Source: Arenimonas composti TR7-09 = DSM 18010 (GTDB lineage Bacteria; Pseudomonadota; Gammaproteobacteria; Xanthomonadales; Xanthomonadaceae). Taken from it: a stretch of 64,000 bases of DNA. The position numbers and the translations under genes were made by a program. Shown here piece after piece: positions 44,863-53,527 of this stretch (position 1 is the first letter of the stretch; each line of letters opens with the position of its first letter). The stretch is taken from NCBI RefSeq assembly GCF_000426365.1, contig NZ_AUFF01000002.1, positions 62,001-126,000 of the forward strand. Reading direction: 5' to 3'. The notes beneath the pieces are model-generated. The model made no database searches. It was not told the DNA's origin and saw only the letters and a list, made by a program, of their open reading frames with translations.

Positions 44863-46956
44863 GTCGAGGCCGAGGGCTTCGGCGATCGCGGACCAGGGCA
44901 CGACCTTGTAGTTCTGGTTCTCGACCGGCATCACGTTGCGGCCGTCCTGGGCCACCATCGCGCCGCGCTCGAGGCCGGGCCCCAGGTTCGCGCTGCTGAC
45001 GTCGAGGCCGTCGGTCTCGCTGATTCCGTCGATGCCGGCAGCACCGTCGCTGGCCACGGCGAACGATCCGACGTAATCGTGCGGCGCTTCCCGGCGGAAC
45101 ACCGCATAGGTGTCGTTGCCCTGGCTCGACGCCACCAGGTAGCCGCGCCCGTCCGGCTGTACGTACAGGCCCATGCCCTCGATGTCGGCGCGCAGGGCCG
45201 GGTTGTCCTCGACACGGACCAGCGGCGTCATCGTGTCGCCGCCATCGGGCTCGGCCGACAGCTTCCAGATCCCGACGTCTTCCTCGCCGATGAACAGCGT
45301 GCCGGTCCCGTCGTCGGCGACGCAGCCCTCGGTCTGCGACTCGAAGCGCAGCTGCCGCACCAGCTCCGCGCGCACCCTGCCGTTGCCGGCATCGACCAGT
45401 TCCCACTGGAACAGCGGACCGTCGCCACTGTTGATGAAGACGTAGGTGCGCCCGCTCGCGGCGCTGCGGTACATGCACAGGCCGTAGGGGTCTTCGAGGC
45501 CGGACTCCTGCACGCCGTCGGCGACGTCGCGCAGTTGCCGCCCCGGCCCGTCGAGGACATAGATCGCGACCGCGCGGCGGGTGCGGTCGCTGGCGGTCAC
45601 CAGGGTCACTTCCTTCCCACCCAGCAGGAAGCCGTCGCGCAGGTCGACGTTGTTCATCTTGCCGTCGGCCAGGTACTGCAGCTGCCGGCCCTGCATGTCG
45701 TAGAGCACCAGGCCGCCCTTCTTGTCGGTGGCGACGATCAGGCTGCGTGCCGGGTCGCGCGGATGCGCCCAGATCGCCGGATCGTCGGCGGCATCGCCGA
45801 AGCTCGGTACCGGCGCCGTCTCGTAGCGCGGCTGCACCACCGGCACCGCCGCCGCCGTCGCCACGCGTGGATCGACCGCGCCGCCGGCCTCGCGCCCGAC
45901 CGCCGCCAGCACCTCGGCGATCGCGTAGAGCTTGAAGTCGCCGCCGTCCGCGGCCTCCTCGTCGGCGACCGCCAGCACGCCACCGTCGAAACCCGGCACC
46001 GCCACGGTCGTCGCGAACAGCGGGCCGGGTTCTTCCAGCGGATCGCCGCCGCCGGGCGGCAGCGGTGCGAAGGCGCCGACGAAGGCATCGTCCTCGCCAC
46101 GGTCGTAGACATTGATGCGGCCGCCGTCGGTATCCGACACCAGCAGCCACTCGTGGCCGTCGCCGCCGTCGACGATCGCGACGCCCTTGGTTTCCCCGGC
46201 GAGGCGGCCGCTGCGCGGTGATTCGACCAGCGCCGCGGCGATGTCGGCCTCCGGATCGGCGGCGAAACGCCAGACGCCCACCGCCTCCTCGGTCGCATAG
46301 ACCATGCCGTCGCGCGACACCACGCACTGGGTCAGCGTCGAGGGCACCGAAACCCGCCGCACGGAGCGCGCGCCGACGCGGCCGCCCGGCGTCGCATGCA
46401 GTTGCCGCTGTTCGATCTCGCCGCCGTCGCCGACGACGAACAGGTTCACCGAACCGTCCAGCGGATTGCGCCAGCTGCAGAGTCCCTCGCCGGCGAAGCC
46501 GAGCAGCAGGTCGCCGTCGCCGACCTCTTCCAGGGCCTCGCCTTGCAGCCGGTACAGGCGCAGGCGGTTGTCGGTGGTGTCCAGCGCCGCGACCACGGTC
46601 GCGGCGGCGCCGGCGACGTCGAGGCCGTAGGCGACGGTCACCGCCGCCACTTCGCCGCCAGGGGCCTGGCCGATGCGCGAGCCGTCGACGGTGTAGATCT
46701 CGAGGCCGCCGAGCGCGGCGCTGCCGACGAAGCGGCCCGGGCCGTGTCCGGCCGGCGACAGCACATGCGCGGCGCTGCCGACCTTGCCGGTCGCGCTGGT
46801 GGCGGTCGTCGCGCGCGCCGCGACCGTCGCGGCCTGGCCGGTGTCGCCGGCGATCGCCCCGTCATTGCCGGCGGCGGCGACGGCATCGACGTCGCTGCAG
46901 CCGGCGGCGAGGGCGGACAGCACGGAAGCGAGGAGGATCGAAAGGTGCGGGCGCAT
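44860..46956 (-). CDS. Beta-propeller phytase with two propeller domains
   Basis: 698 residues with an N-terminal lipobox-like A-A-G-C near 19. The C-terminal propeller (about 350-690) has the full beta-propeller phytase signature: G-D-A-A-D-D-P-A-I-W-A-H-P, M-N-N-V-D-L-R-D-G-F, Q-T-E-G-C-V-A-D-D and D-I-E-G-M-G-L. The N-terminal propeller (about 50-320) keeps the frame (C-S-W-R-N-P-L-D-G, E-E-A-V-G-V-W-R-F) but lacks key catalytic acids, with T-L-T-Q-C-V-V in place of Q-T-E-G-C. It should remove phosphates from phytate in the periplasm or at the surface. Diverges from the TonB receptor gene, a known pairing. Confidence 0.9.
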   Translation of the reverse strand: MRPHLSILLASVLSALAAGCSDVDAVAAAGNDGAIAGDTGQAATVAARATTATSATGKVGSAAHVLSPAGHGPGRFVGSAALGGLEIYTVDGSRIGQAPGGEVAAVTVAYGLDVAGAAATVVAALDTTDNRLRLYRLQGEALEEVGDGDLLLGFAGEGLCSWRNPLDGSVNLFVVGDGGEIEQRQLHATPGGRVGARSVRRVSVPSTLTQCVVSRDGMVYATEEAVGVWRFAADPEADIAAALVESPRSGRLAGETKGVAIVDGGDGHEWLLVSDTDGGRINVYDRGEDDAFVGAFAPLPPGGGDPLEEPGPLFATTVAVPGFDGGVLAVADEEAADGGDFKLYAIAEVLAAVGREAGGAVDPRVATAAAVPVVQPRYETAPVPSFGDAADDPAIWAHPRDPARSLIVATDKKGGLVLYDMQGRQLQYLADGKMNNVDLRDGFLLGGKEVTLVTASDRTRRAVAIYVLDGPGRQLRDVADGVQESGLEDPYGLCMYRSAASGRTYVFINSGDGPLFQWELVDAGNGRVRAELVRQLRFESQTEGCVADDGTGTLFIGEEDVGIWKLSAEPDGGDTMTPLVRVEDNPALRADIEGMGLYVQPDGRGYLVASSQGNDTYAVFRREAPHDYVGSFAVASDGAAGIDGISETDGLDVSSANLGPGLERGAMVAQDGRNVMPVENQNYKVVPWSAIAEALGLD

Positions 46957-47125
46957 CGCGGTTCTCCCTGGAACGGACGGTGCCGGTGTCATCGAACCGT
47001 CGCGATCGGCAGGCAAGGTTCGCGGCGACGGGCGGGGCGATTTTCCATGCCCCGCGCCGGCCGTGCAAGGAATTTTCCAAGTGTGTTGCAAAATGGAATC
47101 TTTGTTCGTACTCTCGCCGCACAGA

Positions 47126-47141
47126 CCACCCTCCAGGGTGG
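47126..47141. promoter_or_regulatory. Small hairpin in the phytase/TonB receptor intergenic region
   Basis: CCACCCTCCAGGGTGG has 7-base arms and a 2-base loop, 34 bases upstream of the receptor start. It may be a regulator half-site pair or a 5' leader stem. The 219-base gap to the phytase start also holds A+T-rich sequence near 47080-47110 that could carry promoters. Confidence 0.4.
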
Positions 47142-47175
47142 CGGACCAGGGGACGTCCTCGGGAGGGACCGGACC

Positions 47176-49566
47176 ATGCGGAAGCTGAAGCGCAACGTTC
47201 TCGCGGCGCTGATCGCGTCGTGCCTGATGCCGGCGGGCACCGCGCTCGCCCAGAACCCGCCGGCAACGGCGGAGGAACTCGACTCCGAGGCGGTCCTGCT
47301 CGAGGAGCTGGTCGTCAACGGCCAGATCCAGTACCGCAACCGCACCGAGACGGTCGCGCCACAGCTGGTCTACGACCAGCAGTTCTTCGCCGAATTCGAA
47401 CCGGTATCGGTAGGCGACCAGCTGCGCCGCGTGCCCGGCGTCGCCTTCACCAGCGACATCGGCGAATCCGACTCGCCGCAGCTGCGCGGCCTCGGCAACG
47501 GCTACACCCAGGTGCTGGTCAACGGGCGGCCGATTCCCGGCGCCGGCAACGACCGCACGGTGTTCGTCGACCGCATCCCGGCCGAGATCGTCGACCGCAT
47601 CGAGATCATCCGCTCGCCTGGTGCCGACATCGACAGCCAGGGCGTCGGCGGCACGATCAACATCATCCTGAAGGACGGCGCGACGCTGCCGCCGGGCACG
47701 ATCCTGCGCGCCGGCGTCGTCCGCGACATCGACAACGACAGGAACCGCGGCAACCTGGCGCTGTCGAACTCCGGCGGCAATGCCGACCAGACGGTCTTCT
47801 ACTCGGTCACGTTCGACGCGCAGGAACGCTTCAACAGCAAGGCGACCACCGAGGAGGTGTTCGAGAGCGACTCGGTCGGCTTCGACGACGAGGTCGCCCG
47901 CGGCGGCATGGGCCGCGCGCTGCAGCGCTGGGACGACCGCGATTCGTCCGTCGCCGTCGAGCGCGTCGAGGAGACCGACTGGCGCGACAGCCGCGACCTC
48001 AGCTTCAACGGCGACATCACCTGGCTGATCGACGAGAACTCGTCGCTGCGCATCGACGCCTTCTACCTGAGCACCGCGCGCGACGAGGGCGAGAGCACGA
48101 CGATCTACGAGGGCGACGGCAGCGTCGGTGGCCTCGATCTCGGCAATCCGGAATTCGAGTTCCAGAATTCCGACTTCAACCAGGACAGCTGGGGCCTGTC
48201 GGCGCTGTACGAGCGCCGGCTGTCGGACGTGTCGAAGTTCGCGATCGACTTCAGCTACGCCCGGTTCGTCGACGACAGCGTGCAGTGGAACTTCGAGGAG
48301 ACCGAAACCAACCTCGTCGAGCGCGAGTCGATCGACGCCGAGGACAGCGAGTGGACCTTCGGTGCGTCCTACTCGCGCGACCTGCCCGACTGGGCGCCGT
48401 ACGGGGCCGAGCTGAAGATCGGCTTCGCCGGCAAGTGGAAGCAGCGCGATTACCGGCTCACCCTCGACGAGGACCTGGACCGGGCCACGCCGGAAACGAC
48501 CGACGGCTTCTTCCGCTACGAGGAGCGGCGGCTGGACGTCTACGCCCGCATCAAGTGGAACCTGAGCGAGAACGTCGTGCTCGAGACCGGCCTGCGTGCC
48601 GAGAACACCGAGACCGAGCAGCGTTTCCGCACCGACTTCCTCGAGGGCGGCGTGCTCGACTCGACCGTGAGCGGCACCGCCGACGGCAGCGAGTTCCTGC
48701 TCAACCCGTCGGTGCACCTGCAGTGGAAGCTGTCCGAGGACGGCCAGCTGCGCATGAGCCTGGCGCGCACCGTGCGCCGGCCGGGCATCGACCAGCTGAT
48801 TCCGTCGTTCGAACTCGAGTCGCCCGGCGACGAGGACGTGGTGGTCGGCAATCCGGCGCTCGGCTTCGAGACCTCGATCGGTTTCGACATCGGCTACGAG
48901 CACCGTTTCGGCGACCGCGGCGTGATGGGCTTCAACGTGTTCCGACGCGACATCAGCGACCTGATCGCGCTGGTCAACACCGGCGAATCGGTGGCGGTGC
49001 TCGGCCTGGACCCGGGCGACTATCCGGGCGGCCTGTACAGCTACCGCAACATCGGCGACGCCGAGACCTGGGGCTTCGAGTTCGACCTGTCGACGCCGCT
49101 GGACTTCATCGGCCTGCCGGAGACCGGCATCTTCGCGAACTACACGCGGCTTTATTCGGAGCGCGCCGATCCGGCCGGCGGCGGCGACATCGCCATCGAT
49201 TTCCAGCCGACCTACGTCTACAACGTCGGCATCACCCAGAACATCCCGTCCTGGGAGGCGAGCTTCGGCTTCAGCTACCAGAAGCAGGGCGAGTCGCGGT
49301 TCGTGACCTACGGCGAGATCGAGAGCCAGCTGTACGACGGCAACCTCGAGTTCTTCCTCGAGAAGCGGATCGGCACGAACATGGTGCTGCGCCTGACCGG
49401 CACGAACCTGCTCGACGCCGACAGCCGCCAGGCCGAGGCCGGCTTCGACGGGGACAACGGCGCCGAGATCCTCGCGAACCAGCGCGCCTACGACGTCGAC
49501 GCGTTCGAAGTGGAACGCGAGAACTCCTCCCCGCGCTGGACCCTCACCTTCCGCTGGGTCTTCTGA
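47176..49566 (+). CDS. TonB-dependent outer-membrane receptor
   Basis: 796 residues from ATG 47176. Signal peptide L-A-A-L-I-A-S-C-L-M-P-A-G-T-A-L-A; the plug domain has V-G-D-Q-L-R-R-V-P-G-V, L-R-G-L-G-N-G-Y-T-Q-V-L-V-N-G-R and G-G-T-I-N-I-I. The 22-strand barrel ends with W-T-L-T-F-R-W-V-F, the expected outer-membrane terminal aromatic. Divergent from the phytase gene, so the natural substrate is phytate or an inositol phosphate. Confidence 0.93.
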   Translation: MRKLKRNVLAALIASCLMPAGTALAQNPPATAEELDSEAVLLEELVVNGQIQYRNRTETVAPQLVYDQQFFAEFEPVSVGDQLRRVPGVAFTSDIGESDSPQLRGLGNGYTQVLVNGRPIPGAGNDRTVFVDRIPAEIVDRIEIIRSPGADIDSQGVGGTINIILKDGATLPPGTILRAGVVRDIDNDRNRGNLALSNSGGNADQTVFYSVTFDAQERFNSKATTEEVFESDSVGFDDEVARGGMGRALQRWDDRDSSVAVERVEETDWRDSRDLSFNGDITWLIDENSSLRIDAFYLSTARDEGESTTIYEGDGSVGGLDLGNPEFEFQNSDFNQDSWGLSALYERRLSDVSKFAIDFSYARFVDDSVQWNFEETETNLVERESIDAEDSEWTFGASYSRDLPDWAPYGAELKIGFAGKWKQRDYRLTLDEDLDRATPETTDGFFRYEERRLDVYARIKWNLSENVVLETGLRAENTETEQRFRTDFLEGGVLDSTVSGTADGSEFLLNPSVHLQWKLSEDGQLRMSLARTVRRPGIDQLIPSFELESPGDEDVVVGNPALGFETSIGFDIGYEHRFGDRGVMGFNVFRRDISDLIALVNTGESVAVLGLDPGDYPGGLYSYRNIGDAETWGFEFDLSTPLDFIGLPETGIFANYTRLYSERADPAGGGDIAIDFQPTYVYNVGITQNIPSWEASFGFSYQKQGESRFVTYGEIESQLYDGNLEFFLEKRIGTNMVLRLTGTNLLDADSRQAEAGFDGDNGAEILANQRAYDVDAFEVERENSSPRWTLTFRWVF

Positions 49567-49573
49567 ACCACCT

Positions 49574-49618
49574 CCTACGGGGACGTACCCCGTCTTACAG
49601 GGACGTACCCCGTTCAGG
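49574..49618. repeat. REP cluster downstream of the RAYT gene
   Basis: Two GGGGACGTACCCCGT-type units (CTACGGGGACGTACCCCGTC and TTACAGGGACGTACCCCGTT). The transposase gene reads into this cluster and ends in it. Confidence 0.85.
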
Positions 49619-50266
49619 ATCGCGTTCACGTGCCGTCACCACGGCGGCACGAAACGCACCATCGCCGTAGGGGCGCCCTCGGCCCAGGTGTTCGCGCAGG
49701 GACTGCAATCGCCTGGGCCGAATCCCCGCGCGAAGCCAGGCATTCCAGACACGTGCGCGTTCCGCGGGCGTCGGTCCGAGCATGAGGAATTCCTCATGCA
49801 CGTCTACCAGCGAGTCCGTCCCGTGATCCAGGTGGACGTGCGCGCTCGTCCACGGGTAGTGGATCGCATCCCGCACCATCCCCGCGCGCACCGGGTTGAG
49901 TTCGATGTAGCGAACCACCTCGAGGAAATATCGCCGAGTGCCGACCGGCGACGAGTGGAATCGCCCCTGCACGAGTGGACCGATGCGGCCGTGCCGGCTG
50001 TTGAACGCGCTCGCGTAGCGCTGGGTGCAGCGCTTCATCGCACGCCACAGGCCATCGGCTGTCTTGGGAGTGAGCAGCAGGTGGACGTGGTTGTGCATCA
50101 ACGTCCATGCATTGACCGCGACGCCATGCAAGCGCGTGGCGTCGCGCAACAGGCCGCAGAAGTGACGACGGTCGCTGTCGTCACGAAAGATCGCCATGCG
50201 GTCGACGCCGCGTTGGGTCACGTGGAACGGGATGCCTGGGATGACGAAACGCGCGGTGCGGGGCAT
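49595..50266 (-). CDS. REP-associated tyrosine transposase (RAYT)
   Basis: 223 residues from ATG 50266. P-R-T-A-R-F-V-I-P-G-I-P-F-H-V-T-Q-R-G at the start, the metal-binding M-H-N-H-V-H-L-L-L motif near 61, and catalytic Tyr in Y-F-L-E-V-V-R-Y-I-E-L-N-P-V near 116-129 are the Y1 (HUH) transposase features. RAYTs are single-copy and process REP sequences. Clusters of GTACGTCCCC repeats lie on both sides and its last residues are encoded by one of them. Upstream in-frame ATG codons are unlikely starts. Confidence 0.9.
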   Translation of the reverse strand: MPRTARFVIPGIPFHVTQRGVDRMAIFRDDSDRRHFCGLLRDATRLHGVAVNAWTLMHNHVHLLLTPKTADGLWRAMKRCTQRYASAFNSRHGRIGPLVQGRFHSSPVGTRRYFLEVVRYIELNPVRAGMVRDAIHYPWTSAHVHLDHGTDSLVDVHEEFLMLGPTPAERARVWNAWLRAGIRPRRLQSLREHLGRGRPYGDGAFRAAVVTARERDPERGTSL

Positions 50267-50383
50267 GGCGGCGAGGGCGGGGGTGACGATGCCAGCCATG
50301 CTGGGCCAGCCGTTCGCGAATGGCGTCGTCAATGTCGCGGCATCGCGGGTGAGACCCCGGCTGTAGACAACCGCCGCGGAAAC

Positions 50384-50446
50384 CTTAACGGGGTACGTCC
50401 CTTTCCTACAGGGTACGTCCCCTTCCTACGGGGTACGTCCCCGTCA
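50384..50446. repeat. REP cluster upstream of the RAYT gene
   Basis: Three units: TTAACGGGGTACGTCCC, ACAGGGTACGTCCCC and TACGGGGTACGTCCCC with CTTCCTAC spacers. Stop codon of iolG copy 1 (50444-50446) is at its right edge. Confidence 0.87.
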
Positions 50447-51412
50447 GCGGAGTAGGTCCCCAACGCGGGCGGCGGTGTCGGCCAGGGCCAGGGCTGCGAC
50501 GCCGTCGGCGAAACTGATTTCCGGAGCGGCGCCGTCCAGCACGTCGGCGAAGTGGTCCATCTCGGCCCGGTAGGCGTCGGCGTAGCGGTCGAGGAAGAAG
50601 TTGCGGAAGCGGTCGTTCGCCGCGCCGTTCTCGTTCCACAGCTGCGCCGTCGACTCCAGCACGTTGTCGGCGCGCAGCATGCCGGCGGAGCCGTAGGCCT
50701 CGATGCGCTGGTCGTAGCCGAAGCCGCTGCGCCGGCTGTTGCTGATCACGCACAGGCGGCCGCTGACGGTGGTCAGCACCGTGCGCGCGGTGTCGACGTC
50801 GCCGAGGCGGCCGATCTCCGGGTCCACCAGGCAGCTGCCGATCGCGTACACCGACACGATCTCCTCGCCGCCGAGCAGCCAGCGCGCCATGTCGAAGTCG
50901 TGGATCGCCATGTCCCGGTACAGCCCGCCCGACACCGCCACATAGGACGGCGGCGGCGGCGAGGGATCGTTCGAGGTGATCTGCAGCGATTCCAGCTTGC
51001 CGACCGCACCGGCGTCGAGGCGCGCCTTCAGCGCCCGGAAGTTCGGGTCGAAGCGGCGATTGAAACCGATCAGCACGCGCGCATCCGCCAGCGTCGGCGC
51101 CGCCGCCTGCGCCCGCGCCAGGTCCTGGTCGACCGGCTTTTCGCAGAAGACGGCCTTGCCGGCCGCCGCCGCGCGCAGGCTGTAGTCGAGGTGGGTGTCG
51201 GTCGACGAGGCGATGATCACCCCGGCCACCGCCGGATCCGCCAGCGCTGCGTCCAGCGTCGTCACCCGGCTGCCGTGTTCGGCCGCCAGCGCCGCTGCCG
51301 CTTCCGGCACCGGATCGACGATGCCGGCGAGCCGCAGCCGCGGGTGCTGCGCCGCGTTGGCGGCATGGATGCGGCCGATGCGGCCCGCCCCGATCAGAAC
51401 GACATCGTGCAT
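50444..51412 (-). CDS. iolG: Inositol 2-dehydrogenase, copy 1 (Gfo/Idh/MocA)
   Basis: 322 residues from ATG 51412. The NAD-binding loop G-A-G-R-I-G-R-I-H is near the start, and C-E-K-P-V-D near 93 carries the catalytic Lys. D-M-A-I-H-D-F-D-M-A-R-W is the substrate-binding helix with His and Asp. It oxidises myo-inositol (or another inositol) to an inosose. It is downstream of copy 2, ten bases after that gene's stop, so they are co-transcribed. Confidence 0.9.
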   Translation of the reverse strand: MHDVVLIGAGRIGRIHAANAAQHPRLRLAGIVDPVPEAAAALAAEHGSRVTTLDAALADPAVAGVIIASSTDTHLDYSLRAAAAGKAVFCEKPVDQDLARAQAAAPTLADARVLIGFNRRFDPNFRALKARLDAGAVGKLESLQITSNDPSPPPPSYVAVSGGLYRDMAIHDFDMARWLLGGEEIVSVYAIGSCLVDPEIGRLGDVDTARTVLTTVSGRLCVISNSRRSGFGYDQRIEAYGSAGMLRADNVLESTAQLWNENGAANDRFRNFFLDRYADAYRAEMDHFADVLDGAAPEISFADGVAALALADTAARVGDLLR

Positions 51413-51422
51413 CGCAGGATCC

Positions 51423-52409
51423 TCAGAGGGCGACGGCGTGGCCGCGGCGGAGCGAATCGGCGCAGGCTTCGGCGAGCGCCAGCGCCGCCAGCCCGTCGGC
51501 GTAACCGACGGCCGCATCCGCACGCCCGTGCAGCACGTCGGCGAAGTGGCCGAGCTGGCGCGCATAGGCCAGCGCGTAGCGCGACGCGAAGCCCGGATGG
51601 ATCGGCGCCGCGTGCACGCCGCTGGCGTCGAGCATCTGCACGGTGTCGAGCCCCGGGTTGCCGGCGCAGAGCATGCCGCGCGCGCCGAACGCCTCGATCC
51701 GCTGGTCGTAGCCGCAGCCGCTGCGGCGGGTGTTCGAGATCACGCAGAGCCGGCCGCTGGCGGTGGCGAGCACCGTGCGCGCGGTATCGACATCGCCCTG
51801 GCGGCCGATCTCCGGATCCACCAGGCAGGACGCGGTCGCGTAGAGCTTCACCGGCTCCTCGCCGAGCAGCCAGCGCGCGAGGTCGAGGTCGTGGATCGTG
51901 AAGTCCTTGAACAGGCCGCCGCTGGTCGGCACGAAGCCGGGCGGTGGCGCCGCCGGGTCGTGATTGATGATGTGCAGCGACTCCAGCGCGCCGATCGCGC
52001 CTTCGTCCAGGCGCTGCTTCAGGGCCTGGAAATGCGGGTCGAAGCGGCGGTTGAAGCCGAGCAGGAACCGCGCGCCGGCGAACTGCGGCGCCGCGGCCCG
52101 CGCCTTGTCCAGGTCGAGGTCGATGGGCTTTTCGCAGAACACCGCCTTGCCGGCGGCGACCGCGGCCAGCGCATGCGCCAGATGCTGGTCGGTGGAGCTG
52201 CAGACGAGCACGCCGCGGATCTCCGGATCGGCCAGCGCCGCGTCCAGCGTCGCCGCCTCCGCGCCCAGCCGGGCGGCCAGCGCCGCCGCCGCCTCGTCGC
52301 GCGGATCGATCACGTAGCGCAGCCGCAGCCCCGGGTGGGCGGCCGCATTCGGCCCGTGCACCTGGCCCATCCGGCCGGCGCCGATCAGGGCGACCTGGAT
52401 TCGTTCCAC
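51423..52409 (-). CDS. iolG: Inositol 2-dehydrogenase, copy 2 (Gfo/Idh/MocA)
   Basis: 328 residues from a GTG at 52409, chosen because GGAG is six bases upstream; an ATG at 52445 would overlap the operator. G-A-G-R-M-G-Q-V-H near 11, C-E-K-P-I-D near 95 and D-F-T-I-H-D-L-D-L-A-R-W match copy 1, and the two are clearly paralogues. One may act on another isomer such as scyllo- or D-chiro-inositol. The gene diverges from the RpiR-type regulator, with the operator between. Confidence 0.9.
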   Translation of the reverse strand: MERIQVALIGAGRMGQVHGPNAAAHPGLRLRYVIDPRDEAAAALAARLGAEAATLDAALADPEIRGVLVCSSTDQHLAHALAAVAAGKAVFCEKPIDLDLDKARAAAPQFAGARFLLGFNRRFDPHFQALKQRLDEGAIGALESLHIINHDPAAPPPGFVPTSGGLFKDFTIHDLDLARWLLGEEPVKLYATASCLVDPEIGRQGDVDTARTVLATASGRLCVISNTRRSGCGYDQRIEAFGARGMLCAGNPGLDTVQMLDASGVHAAPIHPGFASRYALAYARQLGHFADVLHGRADAAVGYADGLAALALAEACADSLRRGHAVAL

Positions 52410-52438
52410 AATGGCTCCGTGCGGTCCTGCCGCCCAAT

Positions 52439-52452
52439 GGAACATTTGTTCC
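52439..52452. promoter_or_regulatory. Probable IolR (RpiR-type) operator
   Basis: GGAACATTTGTTCC is an inverted repeat fitting GGAA-N6-TTCC, the motif I recall for rhizobial IolR. It sits in the gap between the divergent iolG copy 2 and the regulator gene, so it can control both directions. Confidence 0.6.
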
Positions 52453-52526
52453 GTTTGCCGAGTGTAATAGAATTTTCGGAAAGCAAAAGCCCGCCGGCAT
52501 CGCCCGGCTCCACCCGAGCACTGCCG

Positions 52527-53408
52527 ATGGCCGACGCCGCCCTGCCGCCCCCCGCCACTGCCGACGAACTCCGGCTGTCCATCCTCCAGCGCTACGAAAC
52601 CCTCAGCAAACGCCTGCAGCAGATCGCCCGCTACGTGCTCGACGAGCCGAACGCGGTCGCGCTGGAGACGCTGGCGGTGCTGTCCGAGCGCATCGGCGTG
52701 CAGCCGTCGGCGATCGTGCGCTTCGCCAAATCCTTCGGCTTCGACGGCGCTACCCAGATGCAGCGGCTGTTCCGCGACGGTCTGCTCGCCGGTGCCCCGT
52801 CGCTCGGCTACGGCGAGCGCGTGCGCGAGTTCGCGCGCAGCGTCGACCGCCGCCAGGTCGGCGACCCCGGCCAGGTGCTGACCGAGTTCGTCGAAGGCAA
52901 CGTGATGGCGCTGCAGAACCTCGGTGCCAGCATCGACCGCAAGCGGATGGTCGAAGTGGTGAAGCTGCTGCGCCAGGCCAACACCGTCTACGTCGCCGGT
53001 TTCCGGCGCTCGTTCCCGGTCGCCGCCTACCTGGCGTACTCGCTGCACCAGGTCGACAAGAAGACGGTGTTCATCGACAGCCTCGGCGGCATGGCGAAGC
53101 AGCAGATCCACGGCATCGGCCGCGACGACCTGCTGATCGTCGTCAGCTACCACCCCTATGCCGAGGAGGCCGTGCACCTGATCGACGCCGCCGTCGACGC
53201 CCACTGCCGGGTCGTGTCGATCAGCGACAGCCTGGTCAGCCCGGTCGCCAAGCCGGCCTCGCTGGTGCTGCAGGTGCGCGAGGCCGAGATCCGCAAGTTC
53301 CGCTCGCTGTCGGCCTCGATGTGCCTGGCGCAGGCCCTGGTGATCGCCTATGCGTTCGCGACGACGGCCGCGGAGCCGGCGCCGAAGCGGGGAAGGCGTG
53401 GTTCGTGA
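52527..53408 (+). CDS. iolR: RpiR-family regulator of inositol catabolism
   Basis: 293 residues from ATG 52527. N-terminal HTH_6 domain (L-S-K-R-L-Q-Q-I-A-R-Y-V-L-D near 31, I-G-V-Q-P-S-A-I-V-R-F-A near 59-70), then a SIS sugar-phosphate-binding domain (V-Y-V-A-G-F-R-R-S near 154). It probably represses iol genes and is released by an inositol pathway intermediate. It sits between iolG copies and iolC. Confidence 0.85.
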   Translation: MADAALPPPATADELRLSILQRYETLSKRLQQIARYVLDEPNAVALETLAVLSERIGVQPSAIVRFAKSFGFDGATQMQRLFRDGLLAGAPSLGYGERVREFARSVDRRQVGDPGQVLTEFVEGNVMALQNLGASIDRKRMVEVVKLLRQANTVYVAGFRRSFPVAAYLAYSLHQVDKKTVFIDSLGGMAKQQIHGIGRDDLLIVVSYHPYAEEAVHLIDAAVDAHCRVVSISDSLVSPVAKPASLVLQVREAEIRKFRSLSASMCLAQALVIAYAFATTAAEPAPKRGRRGS

Positions 53409-53492
53409 TCGCGCGAGGCAGCAAGCCGGCCCGCGCCCGCGTTTTCCGCTTCTTGCGGCGGCAGTACGAATAGAATAGATTTTACAGAATCG

Positions 53493-53515
53493 CCGGGTTC
53501 TGGAACCCGGGTTTC
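53493..53515. promoter_or_regulatory. Possible operator upstream of iolC
   Basis: CCGGGTTCTGGAACCCGG is an inverted repeat with 8-base arms, overlapping GGAACCCGGGTTTC, which is one mismatch from GGAA-N6-TTCC. It lies 13 bases before iolC, downstream of A+T-rich sequence (TAGAATAGATTTTACAG) that could carry a promoter. Confidence 0.45.
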
Positions 53516-53527
53516 ATCGAGGCGGCC

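Noticed and set aside
44860-49629. 1589-residue minus-strand open frame
   Set aside because: Only the part from ATG 46956 is real (phytase); the rest is antisense to the TonB receptor gene.
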